Positions 50,212-62,174 are shown, counted from the first letter of the stretch. The stretch is 64,000 nucleotides of DNA from Mayamaea pseudoterrestris (GCA_027923505.1 BROI01000001.1:714501-778500); one strand, 5' to 3'. Numbers and translations: made by a program. Notes: generated by a model not told the origin, from the letters alone.

Positions 50212-50787
50212 GTATTACGCTATGCACCCACCTTTATATATAAAAGACTCTCTATATCTAGTCTACTTACTTATCTTCTTCGACCTATAGTCGCCTGCAC
50301 TCTAACGCAAGGGCGAGTCGAGATTGACTGTGTCCGGGTTCTGTCTGTCCGGTACTTACGTACTTGTCTGTCCGGTACTCCCGTCGATTTGCATTGGATC
50401 GTTGCCATTCCACCATGGCGCTCTGCACGCTCCGTTCTTCATGCTTTCATGCTAACAAGCTCCAACAGCTATAACAACGGCATTATTGTCTGTTCACCAG
50501 ACGTGGGTTCTTCTTTGAGATTTATCATTACAATGATCCTGGATGTTCCTGCCTTTCGAGTCGAATGTCGAGCATTGTGCTCACAATCTGAAACTAGTGA
50601 TTGCATAAAACACTATAAGCTTGCTGTTGCAAAAACAAACATCTTCTTCATTGTTTAACCTACTACTTGCGAAGTAGTCTTCACTGTATGTCATAATGAC
50701 TGCGCAAGAAAGAAACATGTAAGCTATCATGTGCATGATAACTCTAGTCATCTAAGCCGCTGCATTGCTCCCTTGTTTGCCATTTAG
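50212..50787. other. 3' flank of the copia element
   Basis: AT-rich sequence with 'tatatataaaagactctctatat' near 50,236 and two direct copies of 'tgtctgtccggtact' (about 50,343 and 50,374). It may include the element's 3' untranslated region or LTR, but no matching copy lies upstream. Short frames here do not resemble proteins. Confidence 0.4.
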
Positions 50788-51205
50788 AACTTGATCGCTT
50801 GAACGAATCAAGCGAATCACACAGCGACGAAACGTTACAATCTGATTCCACCATGACGGCTCGCCAAGCATTGAAACACAGTCTGCAGTCTCAAATGGAC
50901 TGTTTGAACGCCAAGGAAGAACCGAAAGCGCAACAGCACGTCTTGCAGCAGTGGAAATTGACGTCGGACGAGTCGGAGCTCATGCAACGCGAAACCTTGG
51001 ATCATTCCTACAATCACCATGTCGACTATCTAGCAATTGCTGAGTATGAGAGTCATTAGAAAGATTACTGTTGCGAGAGGATGCTAGAGAGGTTGGAATG
51101 CAGTCTCGTCATGCGGAAATGGCGTCAACTCTTGAAGACCTAAATGAATGGGCAATGATGCACATCGCCATTACAACGATCTGCACTGCGTACGAAATGC
51201 TATAA
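50788..51205 (+). pseudogene. Exon-like remnant of an unrecognised coiled-coil gene
   Basis: After a good acceptor ('ttgtttgccatttag', ending 50787) a frame runs to a stop at 51057-51059, encoding a charged, helix-forming peptide with 'TARQALKHSLQSQMDCLNAKEE' style heptads. A second frame, offset by one register, starts at about 51056 (LERLLLREDAREVG…) and continues the same style to a stop at 51203-51205. Two coding-like stretches meeting at a frame change suggest a decaying host gene, a base error, or an unnoticed tiny intron. No 5' exon with compatible phase was found, and the copia insertion just upstream could have cut the gene. Confidence 0.35.
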
Positions 51206-51681
51206 TTATTACACACGATTTGCGTATTTCACTCTATTGCATGTCGCTTGTAGCAGTTTTATACGCTTTATTGTATTTGACACTTCCTAGGCTTCTCATT
51301 CATAGCTAGCTTCGCTTGACACCCTTCACTCATCGCGCCAGCCGGCATTAGCGCTACGACATGCTGTCACATTCGATGACGACGCGACGATGATGGCTGG
51401 TCCATGATTCGCCGTTTGAGCAAGAACTGGTTCATCATCGACGCGCTACGCTTCCTGCTGCAATCGAATCCTTGCGGTGGTTAACGGAAGCTGTGAAAGA
51501 CTAGAGAGGAGACCGTTTGTTTAGCTGCTAAAACAATAGAAAAGAGAGTCTTTGAGCAAGCAAGAGCAAACTAACCGCAACGATCCAACCAGCAGACGCA
51601 CCGCACCTATCGAACAGTTTTGTCAGATATACAATATACAAACCCTTGGAATAGTCGTTTTGAAGCAATATTCTGTTCATC
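51206..51681. other. Intergenic region upstream of the lipase gene
   Basis: No reading frame or repeat of note was seen. It presumably holds the promoter of the lipase gene. No TATA box could be assigned with confidence. Confidence 0.5.
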
Positions 51682-54376
51682 ATGTCGAGTCGAACCAAGG
51701 ACATGGATCAATTTGAGCTATTTCATACCGTTCTTGACGAGTAAGTATTACATGATATGGTGATACAGAATTGACTTGTACATGAACTTGATCCTTCTTC
51801 CAGGACCGAATCTTGTCTCGACCATTGACTCATCTCAACCATTTATATCTTTATTCCTTTGCAGAGCCGCCAAACTCATCATGGCCCAGCTTCCAGTCCT
51901 CCAGCAAGTCAGTTCCGAATTCATTGAAACAATCTTTGTCCCCAAGGCCATGGCCAAGCAACTGGTGCTGCTAATTGCATTAGAAACTGGCATGGTGTCC
52001 GTCAATTTCGTCACTACACTCGTCAACCACTTGCTCGCCAACTTTTCCAGTCGATCGCGACTACTGCGACAGCTCCAGGCGGAGCAATCCGTGGCGTCGT
52101 CGCAGGAGGAGTGGATGGACTTGGCGGAGCGCATGGACGCCATTCAAAACAATGATGTTTGGCGATCGGATCCCAACTGTCCCATTTACGAGCGGGACCG
52201 CATTTCGGCGCGGATTGATGAACTGGTGCACTTGATGCGACGACAGGATATATTTGAACTCATGTTTGTGTTGCGTGGAAGTATTGGACGCAACAAGTTT
52301 GGCTTGCTGCATGAAGGCTTGTTCACCAAGGCACTGGCGGGCACCAAGGTGCTGGTGGAAACGTATCATAACGTTGTCTGCGCGGCACTCGACTTTTGCT
52401 GCGATGCGCCAGTTTTGCCGGGGGAGGATCCCATTCCGACGGATGCGCGATTGGCCTTCTTCAACGAGACACGCCACGCCTATGGGCGGACGGCGTTGCT
52501 GCTGAGCGGAGGAGCGGCGCTGGGGTTTTACCATGTTGGTGTCGTCAAGACGTTGATGGATAACAATTTATTGCCACGAGTGATTGGTGGTAGTAGTGCT
52601 GGATCGATTCTGTGTTCCATGATTGGCACGCGAACAGACGAGGAGTGTTTGAATGACTTGTTTGACGCTAAGGGAACGGATGCTCCTGGCCACTCGGGTG
52701 AGCTGTCGCTCAATTTCTTTAGACCCATGAATAATGATTTGGCTGCCAAGATTGAAAAGGTCTTGCCGCTGGAGCCGCTGAGTGGACTGGCGGAGGTTTA
52801 TCGCAATACGGCGGGGGCGTTTCGCGACGCCAAGCTGACCATTCAGGGCTTTGTTCCAATTCCTTTGCGACGGGCAAGCTCCTTGATGTATGACATTCTT
52901 ACTGGTAAACGTCGCGCGACGGATGCCTTCAAGAATGACACGGAGCATTTTCGCAATTGCGTTCGTCGCAATGTTGGTAACTTTACGTTTCAGGAAGCCT
53001 TTGATCGGACTGGCCGCATTTTGAACATTGTCGTAACGCCAAACAATAGCACGGATCCTCCTCGCCTGCTCAATTATTTGACAGCCCCGCATGTGCTTGT
53101 CTGGTCGGCTGCTGTAGCGAGTAGCTCATTGCCTGGCGTGTTTGAAGCGAATCGACTTGTCGTAAAGGAAGCAGATGGCTGGGAACGATATGAAAGTGGC
53201 GGAGGACAAAGTTTTTCGGACGGTTCCATGGAGCAAGATTTACCCATGCAGCAACTTTCGGAAATGTTCAATGTAAATCACTTTATTGTTTCGCAAGCCA
53301 ACCCGCATGCCGTCATGTTTGCATCGTACAACCAGAAAGTGTCAATTTGGTCGAACCCTGGCAAGGCAATATTTGGGTCTATTGTCACGTTCCTGAAAGC
53401 ATCGCTGCGTTCCTGGATCGTTCACGTTGTTGCCTGCATGGGCGGACACCGCCTGTTGCCCATGTTTGAGACTAGCCGTGGTGTTGGAACGCAGTTTTTC
53501 ACGCAGGAGTACGAAGGACGTCCGTCCGACATTTCGCTCATTCCGTGGTACGGCCATCGCGGCTTGTTGAGTGCCATGCTTCATATTATTTACAATCCCA
53601 GCGAAGCAGAGTTTCGAGAATGGATTCAAGCGGCGGAGCGTGAAACCTGGAAGTATATTCCGGCGATCAAGTCTCATATTGCCGAGGAAGTTACGCTCGA
53701 TCGATGTGTGCAGCGGCTTCGACGACGTCTCATGGAAGAGTCCTGGGAGAAGCACAAAGCCATTAAACAGGAAAATGGAGACAAAATGGGAAGAGTCCCA
53801 AGCTTCTTTTCAAGTGGCAGCGTCGTTAATCTTAGTGGGTTGGGGACAGTCGACCAGCCGAACATTCAGGGCTTGCATGAGTATGCCACGAAACCTCATT
53901 CGTCCTCGCACAATACAAGCTACGTCCCGCCCGTACCTGAAGCGCACGAGGCCGTTGTTAGCATTCCAGAAATTAGCGACAATCATGGGTGGCACGGGAT
54001 GGGTCTCCGTGGGAACCGGTCGAGTGGCAATCTTCGCAAAACCCTTTCTGATGCTTCTGGACTTTTTATTGAAGAAGAGGAAGCTGCCAAGCAGACTGCG
54101 GGAGAGCAACCAGCCATGGAGCGAAAGCCAAGAAGCTCTTCATTGTCCTTGGCCCATTCAAAAGGTAGCGAGGGCAGTTTTAACGCCAACTACATCAAGA
54201 CCACGAGCATGGCAAACTTTTACTATCGACGCGTTGGCAAGACCCAATCTAGTACAGATCTCCACGAGACCTCTACCGGTAGCGCAGCGGCAGATGCAAG
54301 CGACTCAACGACGAAAACGCATAGAAGCCGCAAGAGTAAATCGCATGCGGATCTAGACTCGTCGATGTTTGGCTAG
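51682..54376 (+). CDS. Patatin-like triacylglycerol lipase (TGL3/4/5, SDP1 type)
   Basis: Two exons, 51682-51740 and 51865-54376, joined over a 124-bp GT-AG intron in phase 2, giving 856 residues. The family hydrolyses stored triacylglycerol on lipid droplets. The N-terminal third matches the DUF3336-like region that precedes the patatin domain in TGL/SDP1 proteins ('GTKVLVETYH'). The catalytic Ser-Asp dyad is visible: the oxyanion loop 'SGGAALG' (about 234-240), nucleophile elbow G262-S-S264-A-G266, and Asp472 in 'FSDGSMEQDLP', followed by the family signature 'FNVNHFIVSQANPH'. The C-terminal ~200 residues are serine-rich, charged and probably disordered, and could be phosphorylated. The ATG was chosen because it gives the only in-frame first exon. 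It converges on the methyltransferase gene with 137 bp between stops. Confidence 0.93.
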
Positions 54377-54513
54377 TACATAATGAGGGTAAAGCTTGAC
54401 GCGACAATAACCACGCCGCGCCTATCCAGGAGCATGTAGATAATATGTAAGTTGAGGTTTATGCTATATAAAATATGTATCAGATCATTAAACGCAGTCG
54501 CCATTTCATGCGA

Positions 54514-56593
54514 CTAGTCATCAGTCGAAATGGACACGGATCGAACCTGAGGGCGACCAATACCAATCGAGTCGTTTACCGCTGCAGCAGCACTTTCAGT
54601 AGACATGACAGTATCACCATCCATATCATAATTTTCGCCTTCTTGGGTTTCATCTTCGCCAGAGTCATCTTCATCGCTAGCTGTGTCAGTATCGTCTTGG
54701 CCAAGTCTCCGACGTACAACAATGTCCATGATATCCGACAACCGGACGTGCGGAGCCACGTGTGCCAAGGCATTTGCGTCGTCCGACAAAACTGAACCAC
54801 TAGCCTCGTTCGTAGTGCCCAAAAGGCGGCGCCTTAAACGAGCATTTAACGAACGGTAAGCTTCGCGTTCACGTTCCACTTCGCGCACTCGCGACTCCAG
54901 CTCCCCAATCCTTTCCTGGTGCGACTGATTACGCGCCTGCTCCTCACGCAAGCGCTTCCTCAGCAGTTCCTCCTCCGGAACCGCCTTTTCGAACCAGTCC
55001 CGACGGGTATAAGACAGAATCTCCGTCCAGATAAATGCCGGCAACTTGCTGGCCACGTTCTGGCGCTCGGCTAGCACCATAGGCTGAACTTCCTTCGAGT
55101 GCGAGCACAAGAGAATCTGCGTCGTCGCCTTACGAAAGCTTTCCGGGTACAGTGAGTGACGATCAGGGCTCCAAACTCGGGTCGGCAGCGTCACCGGCAT
55201 ATCCGGAAACTCGGAAAGCGGGAAAAATCGAACGCTGGACACCACTCGCATGGAGAAATCAGCTGATAACGTCGGCGGATGGCCATTAATGCTGCGAGGC
55301 ACTGAAATACCGCCAGAGCCCTTAGCACGTCCAATGCGGTGGACCTTGACAAGCTCGTCTTCAACTGCACGGGAAAAACGTAAGATTGGCGGTTAAGTGA
55401 TAGACTGTTTCGTTTAGCCGCAAAACACAGCATTAAGTATACTCACCAGGACCCACGAAGATGCCACCTGGCTTGAGCAACTCCACCAGCTGGTTCATAC
55501 TTTGCTTCTTAATCGCCGCTCCAACATAAATACGGTCAAACCCGATAGCTCCTTCTCCTTGATCAGAGCTAATACAGAGTCCATTGCCATGGACAACTTC
55601 CATCTGCGCCAAGCCCTTGTCGCCATTGGCGCGCGAGTCGAGCCATTCGTCAACCGCTCGAGTTGAATGAGCAAGAACTTGCGCATCAATATCCACTCCA
55701 AACGTCGTCGACGCCGATCCCAAAATATGCGAGACAATGCAGGACAAGTAGCCCGTGCCTGACCCAATGTTCAAAAAGGTCGTGCAAGAGCTTGGAGTCA
55801 AATCCAAAGCCTCCACAATGGCACCATACATGTGCGGCGCTGAAATGTGAACGTTTCCTTCACGCAGCGGCTGATCAATGTGGGCCAAGTGTCTCGTGTT
55901 CTGCATGAGTAATGGAATGAGATGAAATGTCAGCAAACCTGACATGTCCATTCGAGCTAGCATAACAAATGGCCGCGCGCCACGACCAGCCCATCAACGT
56001 ACCGTTGGAACGAAGAAGCGCCGATCCACTGCACGAAACGCCTCTTCCACCGCGGGAGAAGCAATGACGCCAAAGCCTATACAAAACAGATTAGATTGAG
56101 GTAGATGAGTGAGTCGAGTCACGTTTCGATGGAGCGGGCGTCAGCGCGCGCATCAAGCCTTGGATTCCGTCGGCGTGAACCGAATTTCCATCGGAATCAA
56201 GGCAGCATGACCAAGAATAGGCAGACAATCAGCTTGTGAATGGTGCAGACTTTTAACATAACAATAACTGGATTTGGCTTGTGTAATGAGAGTAAGCGAA
56301 TCTTGCTCGTGGAGTTGAGCATGGTTCAAGTTGGATCCAGAACAAAGCCGGGAAGGCTGTTCCCTTGAAATCGCCAGTGAACAAAAAAACACAATCGAGT
56401 AGATTACAATGATGCAGGGCCGAGTCGACGCTCACTCACTACCAGATACAGACGCCGCAAGTATTCATTCACTTTCACCAAGCGAAGCGCCACATCACGC
56501 CGACGGAACCCGCACACGCTAGCAGGATTCGAACTTACGCTTCAAGTTTGAAACCATTTCATCATTGTTCGAGCCCGAGCTGCGCCACGCCAT
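54514..56593 (-). CDS. PCMT-family protein (L-isoaspartyl O-methyltransferase-like) with long C-terminal extension
   Basis: Four exons, 56593-56539, 56076-56003, 55900-55447 and 55364-54514, with GT-AG introns of 462, 102 and 82 bp and consistent phases, giving 477 residues. PCMT enzymes methylate isoaspartyl residues using SAM, starting repair of aged proteins. The start 'MAWRSSGSNND' mirrors the animal PCMT N-terminus. 'LREGNVHISAPHMYG' (56-69) and SAM motif I 'LNIGSGTGYLS' (86-96) are intact. PCMT is about 225 residues; here about 270 more follow, including a conserved-looking 'LPAFIWTEILSYTRRDWFE' segment, a charged coiled coil and an acidic serine-rich tail. That layout resembles PCMTD-like proteins more than the plain repair enzyme, so activity is not certain. 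It shares a 439-bp divergent intergenic region with the YME1 gene. Confidence 0.88.
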
Positions 56594-57032
56594 GATGACT
56601 GAATCGATTTGCTGGAATGATAAGAGGATTATAGAGCAATGCCAAGCGCGAGGAGGAGACGATGCAGATTCGTGTGTAGTGTTCGAACCGGATATCCGCG
56701 TTTTTGCGAGTGGAAGTTGATGCCGCGTCCTTCGAATGAGCGCTCGAACCAAATTCTATACTCCCTGGCGTGTAGCAATCTGCGTGTCACCTCTTTTTAC
56801 CGGTTGATTGCTCGCGATAGCGAACGCCATCTTTCAGCGATGCCTTGGCGCGCGAGCTCTATACCAGTGCGACGCGACGAGGGGTCAACTTGCTGACGTC
56901 AGCGATGAACGAAGCGCGGCGCGCGGCAGCAGGCCATCTCCAAGCTTCGCAGCACGACAAGCGACGAAACACTTGCCTTTAATATATTGTAGCAGACGAC
57001 CGGATTCTGTGGATATTAATAATACAAGCACC
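56594..57032. promoter_or_regulatory. Divergent promoter region between PCMT-like and YME1 genes
   Basis: The start codons of two head-to-head genes lie at its ends, so both promoters must be here or overlap it. A TATA-like 'tttaatatattg' lies about 50 bp before the YME1 ATG. No gene was recognised inside. Confidence 0.5.
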
Positions 57033-59845
57033 ATGAGCAGCATGCTCCGGCCACCGCACGCGGGTCAGCGTCGGTTCCATGTACGTGATAGCGTAGCAAT
57101 GGCACGAGCCACCATTCGTTGTTCCATCGACTCACCGCCTGCATGCCCATGTATATTTTCTGTCGTGATGACATTGTATGTAGGACTATCCAAAATTACG
57201 AGACTTGTATCAGCAGCGTCTCTACTCGTCGTCTCTCCTATCTCTGCCAAAGGGTCTTGCGTCAAGGAATGTTTACTCTAGCCTTGCTCCAAGCAACATG
57301 TTCTCCATCCATTACCATCAGACACGAAGCCTTCACAATCCCTTCTCCAAGGCACTAAAGGACATGCAGCTGAAGCGACTCGAGAAGGAAGCCATTCAAA
57401 ATCCAACTGACGTATCGGCGCAGAGTCGATTCTTGACGGAGCTAGCCCAAGCTTATCCACAAGCGTTCATGTCGCAGGTTGGAAGCAAGGCGAATGCTCA
57501 GTTTGCGCTAGACGCGTCTACCGCAGCCTTGTACTTGCAAATGCTCCAGCAGACGAATCAAGTGAATCAGCTGGATGTTGATTTAATGCTGTCACGCTTG
57601 GAGAATACGGCGAGTCATGGTGGTTTGGGAATGCTGTCGCCCGATGTAATTCATGACTTTCGCAAGGAACTTGCCGCGCAGAAAATGTCCAAAAAGGAGC
57701 AACTGAGTGCGATTATGAACTTTTTGGCGAGTAGTGGTGGAGCTAGTATGACGACTGGCATGCTGGGAGCTGCGGGTGGTGCCAACGCGAGTCGCATGAT
57801 GATGGGTAGTTCCTTTGGTGGTGGAGCGATGGGTGGTCCAATGCTTGGACTCGACCCGAAGCGACCATTGCAGGTGCAAGTGGTACCAGCGGGCGCGGCT
57901 GGTATTCGAGGAGCGGTGATTGGTTTTGTGGCCAAGGCTGCCTTGCTTCTCGTGGCGTTTTCGGCAGTGGGTGCCTTGCTCGACGAGCGCGGATTGGGAC
58001 GAGGCATGGGTCTCAATAGCAACTCGAAGCATGTTCAGGAAGCTGAACACGAAGGCCGTAAGGTTAAGTTTGATGATGTCAAGGGAGTGGCTGAAGCCAA
58101 GGCGGAACTTGAAGAGATTGTTATGTATTTGAAGGATCCAAGTCGTTTCACGCGATTGGGTGGGCGTTTGCCGCGAGGAGTACTTCTGACTGGTCCTCCG
58201 GGAACAGGAAAGACCCTTCTGGCCAAGGCGATTGCAGGCGAGGCTGATGTCCCCTTCTTTTACGCAAGTGGATCTCAATTTGAGGAAGTCTACGTTGGTT
58301 TGGGAGCCAAGCGAGTACGCGAGCTGTTTGGTGAGTTTGACATATCGCTTAAAAAAATTATCTAGGTCGCCATAATCTTGCTCACCCTATTGCATACCCT
58401 TCAAAACTCGCTTACCCATGTTACCGTCTTCAGAGGCCGCAAAGAAGAAGGGCGGGGCTGCCATTATCTTTATAGACGAACTCGATGCCGTAGGTGGAAC
58501 ACGCAAGCTTAAGGATCAATCAGCTCTGAAAATGACACTCAACGAGCTTCTTGTACAGATGGATGGGTTTAATGAGAATAATGGCATCATTGTGATTGGC
58601 GCAACGAACTTTATGGAAAGCCTTGACGATGCCTTGCTTCGGCCTGGACGATTTGACAAGCATGTGTCTGTTCCATTGCCGGATGTTGGCGGGCGCAAAG
58701 AAATTCTCGAACTGTATTGCAAAAAGACAAAGCTCGACAAGAGCGTCGACATTAACGTACTTGCCCGGGGAACGACTGGTTTCAGTGGAGCAGACCTGTT
58801 CAACCTGATCAATCAAGCGGCTCTCAAGGTATGATGTCGTGTGTGTAACCCCGCTTGAGTGTAGCGTTGCCTCTTACTCACAATCTGCATTTCATTGCAT
58901 CAGGCCTCGGTTGACGGATTGAATTGTCTTACAATGGAGGTCTTGGAATACGCAAAAGACAAGATCATCATGGGTGCTGAACGAAAGAGTGCCGTTATTA
59001 CTCCCGAGACTGCCAAGTGCACTGCGTATCATGAAGCAGGGTACGTGCGTGGCGAGTGTGTAATAGAACGTGCATGCTCTGAACTCTGACACTTTTGTGT
59101 TTTGCGGCTTTTTCAAAGGCATGCACTTGTCGCCGTCATGACGGAAGGAGCCCAACCAATTCACAAAGCGACGATCATGCCACGAGGACAAGCACTTGGC
59201 ATGGTCACAACCCTGCCGGATGGTGATCAGACGAGCCAGTCAAAGAAGCAAATGATTGCGTTCATGGATATGGCCATGGGTGGTCGTGTTGCTGAGGAGC
59301 TTGTGTTTGGTAGCGACAATATCACCAGTGGTGCCATGAGCGACATTCAAAGCGCCACGCGGGTGGCGCGGAACATGGTGAGTAATGTCATTGTTTGTCC
59401 AATACACTTCGATATCAAATATTGTTCGTCCTCTCACGTCATCCACAAACTTTTACTATAGGTAACAAAGTGCGGTTATTCTGATGCAGTGGGCGTTGTC
59501 TTTCATGGTGGTGCTGCAGGCGAAGAGAGCGCGTCGGAACACACGCGAGACTTGATTGACGCCGAAGTCAAGCGATTGACGGACGCGGCCTACAAGCGCG
59601 CCAAGGAGATATTGCAGAAGCATAGCAAGGAGCACCAACTACTGGCGGAGACGCTGCTGGAGTATGAAACACTGACTGGCGACGAGGTTCGTGACGTTGT
59701 ATTGAAGCGACAAAAGCCCAAGCGACCAGTCATTAACAAGGAGCAAGGTCAGCGGGGCGACCAAGGCGTCATTGGAGGCAAGAAAGGTGCGCCTGTCAAG
59801 CCCAAGACGCGGATTCCTGGTATGAGCATGGACCGAGGCGAGTAG
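57033..59845 (+). CDS. YME1: Mitochondrial i-AAA protease, YME1 family
   Basis: Six exons (57033-57080, 57184-58330, 58434-58828, 58904-59040, 59119-59377, 59462-59845), five GT-AG introns of 75-103 bp, 789 residues. The i-AAA protease degrades unfolded or surplus proteins of the mitochondrial inner membrane from the intermembrane-space side. The first ~60 residues are basic, serine- and leucine-rich like a mitochondrial presequence. A YME1-like N-domain ('[16 protein letters not shown]') follows, then a glycine/methionine-rich stretch and one membrane segment at about 257-283. Walker A GPPGTGKT lies at 353-360, Walker B IIFIDE at 409-414, then 'LRPGRFD' and the zinc site H573-E-A-G-H577. A single membrane segment and '[16 protein letters not shown]' favour i-AAA over m-AAA. 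The zinc motif is split by intron 4. The start in exon 1 is inferred from phase and presequence; the exon 2 frame is closed upstream. Confidence 0.93.
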
Positions 59846-59934
59846 TTGCATTTTAGCTTGTGCCAAAGTTGTTAGCGGCACTTCACAATCGATGTACATA
59901 CATCATATCTTGTCACGCATTTTCAGCTGTACGC

Positions 59935-59940
59935 AATAAA
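59935..59940 (+). terminator. AATAAA polyadenylation signal of the YME1 gene
   Basis: A canonical hexamer 90 bp after the YME1 stop, between it and the convergent FKBP gene (stop at 60057). Confidence 0.5.
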
Positions 59941-60056
59941 ATAGCAAAACTGATGGCACATCGCCTACTTACAACTTCTTCTACATTTGTGTAATTAGCA
60001 AAAAGTAGTTCACTATCTACAGCGCGAGTTGCATCCTCCCATACGAACTACTCGCC

Positions 60057-60687
60057 TTACGCCGACCCAGCTTTTACTCCATTGATCGCCAATACCTTGA
60101 CATTAAAATCCAAGTCCGCATTCGGTGGAATAGGCCCAATACCTCGCGCTCCATATCCATAGTCGCTCGTAATGTGCAATACAGCCTCCTCTCCAAGGCT
60201 CATGGTCATGACACCTTCATCCCATCCCTTGATCACCTGTCCAATGCCAATGGTGAATTGAAAGGGACGCCCCTTGCGGTGACTCGAGTCAAACTCTTCT
60301 CCATTGGATTGGAGCGTGCCGCTGTAAATAGGTTGTGTTTTCGAAGCAGATGGTGAGAACTATATGACAAAAACTGATCAGAGACAAAAAACTCGCAACC
60401 CAGCGCAGTGGCCAGCCAATTTACTAATAACTCACGTGTAATGCATAGTCAGACGATCTCCCTCTTTTGGATACGTCTGAAATTAGCAGAAAGAGCACAA
60501 CATAGTGAGCAAAGGACGATCTGGATCGGCACTTGCATTGTGAGGGCGAGGAGAAATTGAATTCCAAATCAGTTTCTTGCTCGCTCAACATGCCCACATG
60601 CTATTGTATCCCTATACCGGTACAAGTCCATCCGTTTAAACTCACTTTGTTGTCACCTGGTGCAGTGATTTCCTTGGTGACTCCCAT
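60057..60687 (-). CDS. FKBP12-type peptidyl-prolyl isomerase
   Basis: Three exons, 60687-60646, 60476-60436 and 60321-60057, with introns of 169 and 114 bp in phases 0 and 2, giving 115 residues. FKBP12 proteins catalyse cis-trans isomerisation of prolyl bonds in the cytosol and are the receptors of FK506 and rapamycin. The pocket residues are present: Y27 in 'MHYTGTL', F38-D39 in 'EEFDSS', F48, V57-I58 and W61 in 'GQVIKGWDEGV', Y82 in 'SDYGYG', and F100. It is a single FKBP domain with nothing added, ending 'GVKAGSA', slightly longer than the animal protein (108). It converges on YME1 (211 bp between stops) and lies head-to-tail with a second FKBP gene upstream. Confidence 0.93.
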
Positions 60688-61181
60688 GCTGATGGCTGAT
60701 TAAGGACTGATTGTTGTTGGGCACGGCGAGATATTATACTTCGAGTGGCCTTGTACTTAGCGCAAGTCAACGATTCCTTCCACAACGAAATTGAGTGAGT
60801 ATGAAACGATAATGAATGATCCCGCAAGCCGTGCGTTGGTGTTTGACGGATTTGCCAGCGGCCACTCGCGTGAGCCGCAAGATCCAAGCGTGTCGCACCG
60901 ATTCTCGCTGTCCGCGCCGTCGCGCCAAGACGAAACCACATCATACATCATGGTTCCAAAACTAAGCTGCCCAGCAAGTTTACCTCCGTGAACATGCTAA
61001 ATATTCCGACAATCATCGTGAAGACAAAGGAGTACACTATGGTTCGCGATACGAGGCTGTTAGATTTATTACCGATTGCAAAGGACTGAGGGCCAAGATG
61101 CTAAGAAAGATTACAAGAATAAATCTCAAAAGCGCGTAGCTTTGCAGCCTCTGATGTCCTTCGACTCCATAATTTCAGATT
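60688..61181. other. Intergenic region between the two FKBP genes
   Basis: No gene was recognised. It should contain the promoter of the downstream FKBP12 gene and the 3' end signals of the CaaX-box FKBP gene. Confidence 0.5.
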
Positions 61182-61951
61182 CTACGAGATTATACAGCAT
61201 CCGCCGCCTTCTTTTGGAATGTTTGCCTTCTTGTCACCAATCTGCAGGAGCTCGACCACAAATTCCAAATCGGCATTGCCTGGAATAACTCCGCCACCGG
61301 CTCCTTCGGCTCCATACCCGTAGTCGCTTGTAATATGCAAAGTTGATTTTTCGCCAAGACTCATCGTCATGACTCCTTCGTCCCAGCCCTTGATTACTTC
61401 TCCTTTGCCAATCTTGAAGCTGAAGGGTACACCTCGATCATACGACGAATCAAATTTCTTGCCGCCTTCCTTCAGCGTGCCAGTGTAGTGCATTGATAGC
61501 TTGTTCCCTTTCTGCCATGCATTGATAAAAGGTGATTATAAAAGTTAGAGGTCGGTAGTTCATGTTTTGTTAGTCCAGATGCAGCTGGCAAGCGACCTGC
61601 CGATAGCCGATAGCCGCGACGGTCCCTCATTGACCAGATGCCGTACCTTGGGAAAAGTTTCGCCATCGCCAGCGCGAATTTCAGTCTGTGATATCGAAAG
61701 TAAATTATTTGTAATGTGAGTAGTCGCGAGTTCACGGCAAGATGTTCCAGCCACCACTATTTAGATTCTTGGACCTTGTTGGTTGGACTATTGCTGCATT
61801 GCTGCATTGCTGCTATTGCCGACGCCGGCGTTTACACCACAAGCACATACGATAGTGCAGTGCCTCGCAAAATCATTTTAGAAGATGCTGCTGCTCTCAA
61901 TCATCTCGCATAGACTCTGTTCAAAGTGCAATGTACCTTGGTCACGCCCAT
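61182..61951 (-). CDS. FKBP12-type isomerase with C-terminal CaaX (CIIS) box
   Basis: Three exons, 61951-61937, 61685-61647 and 61511-61182, with GT-AG introns of 251 and 135 bp, both phase 0, giving 127 residues. The FKBP fold is complete: 'MHYTGTL', 'KKFDSS', 'GEVIKGWDEGV', 'SDYGYGAEG', 'NADLEF'. After the domain a short lysine- and glycine-rich tail ends in C-C-I-I-S at the stop. The last four residues fit a CaaX box with a serine X, which favours farnesylation, and the preceding cysteine could be palmitoylated. The protein may therefore be tethered to a membrane, unlike the neighbouring FKBP12. Intron positions differ between the two copies, so they are not a very recent duplication. The 15-bp first exon was set by the conserved 'MGVTK' start. 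Confidence 0.9.
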
Positions 61952-62174
61952 GGTGATTCTCTCGTCGTTTTGTGACGACGGAACGATTTCTCGCTTCGAA
62001 TTTGGGTCATTTCTGATTATTATTGCCCCTCATCTATGACCAAAAGAAGCACAATCACCTAAGTTTACTCAAACATGTTAGCTATGCGTTTACTCTTCTT
62101 TTTATCTAATGTATTCGCCTCGTCTGACTTTTGCATTAAGAGCCGATAACACAGCATAGCCATGGTATATTATT

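Noticed and set aside
45600-50700. LTR pair around the copia element
   Set aside because: The 15-bp repeats near 50,343 and 50,374 are both downstream and no matching sequence was found upstream, so LTRs are not claimed.
56077-56538. A separate small gene within the 462-bp first intron of the PCMT-like gene
   Set aside because: The exon phases join directly across it and give the expected PCMT N-terminus; the frames inside show no family resemblance.
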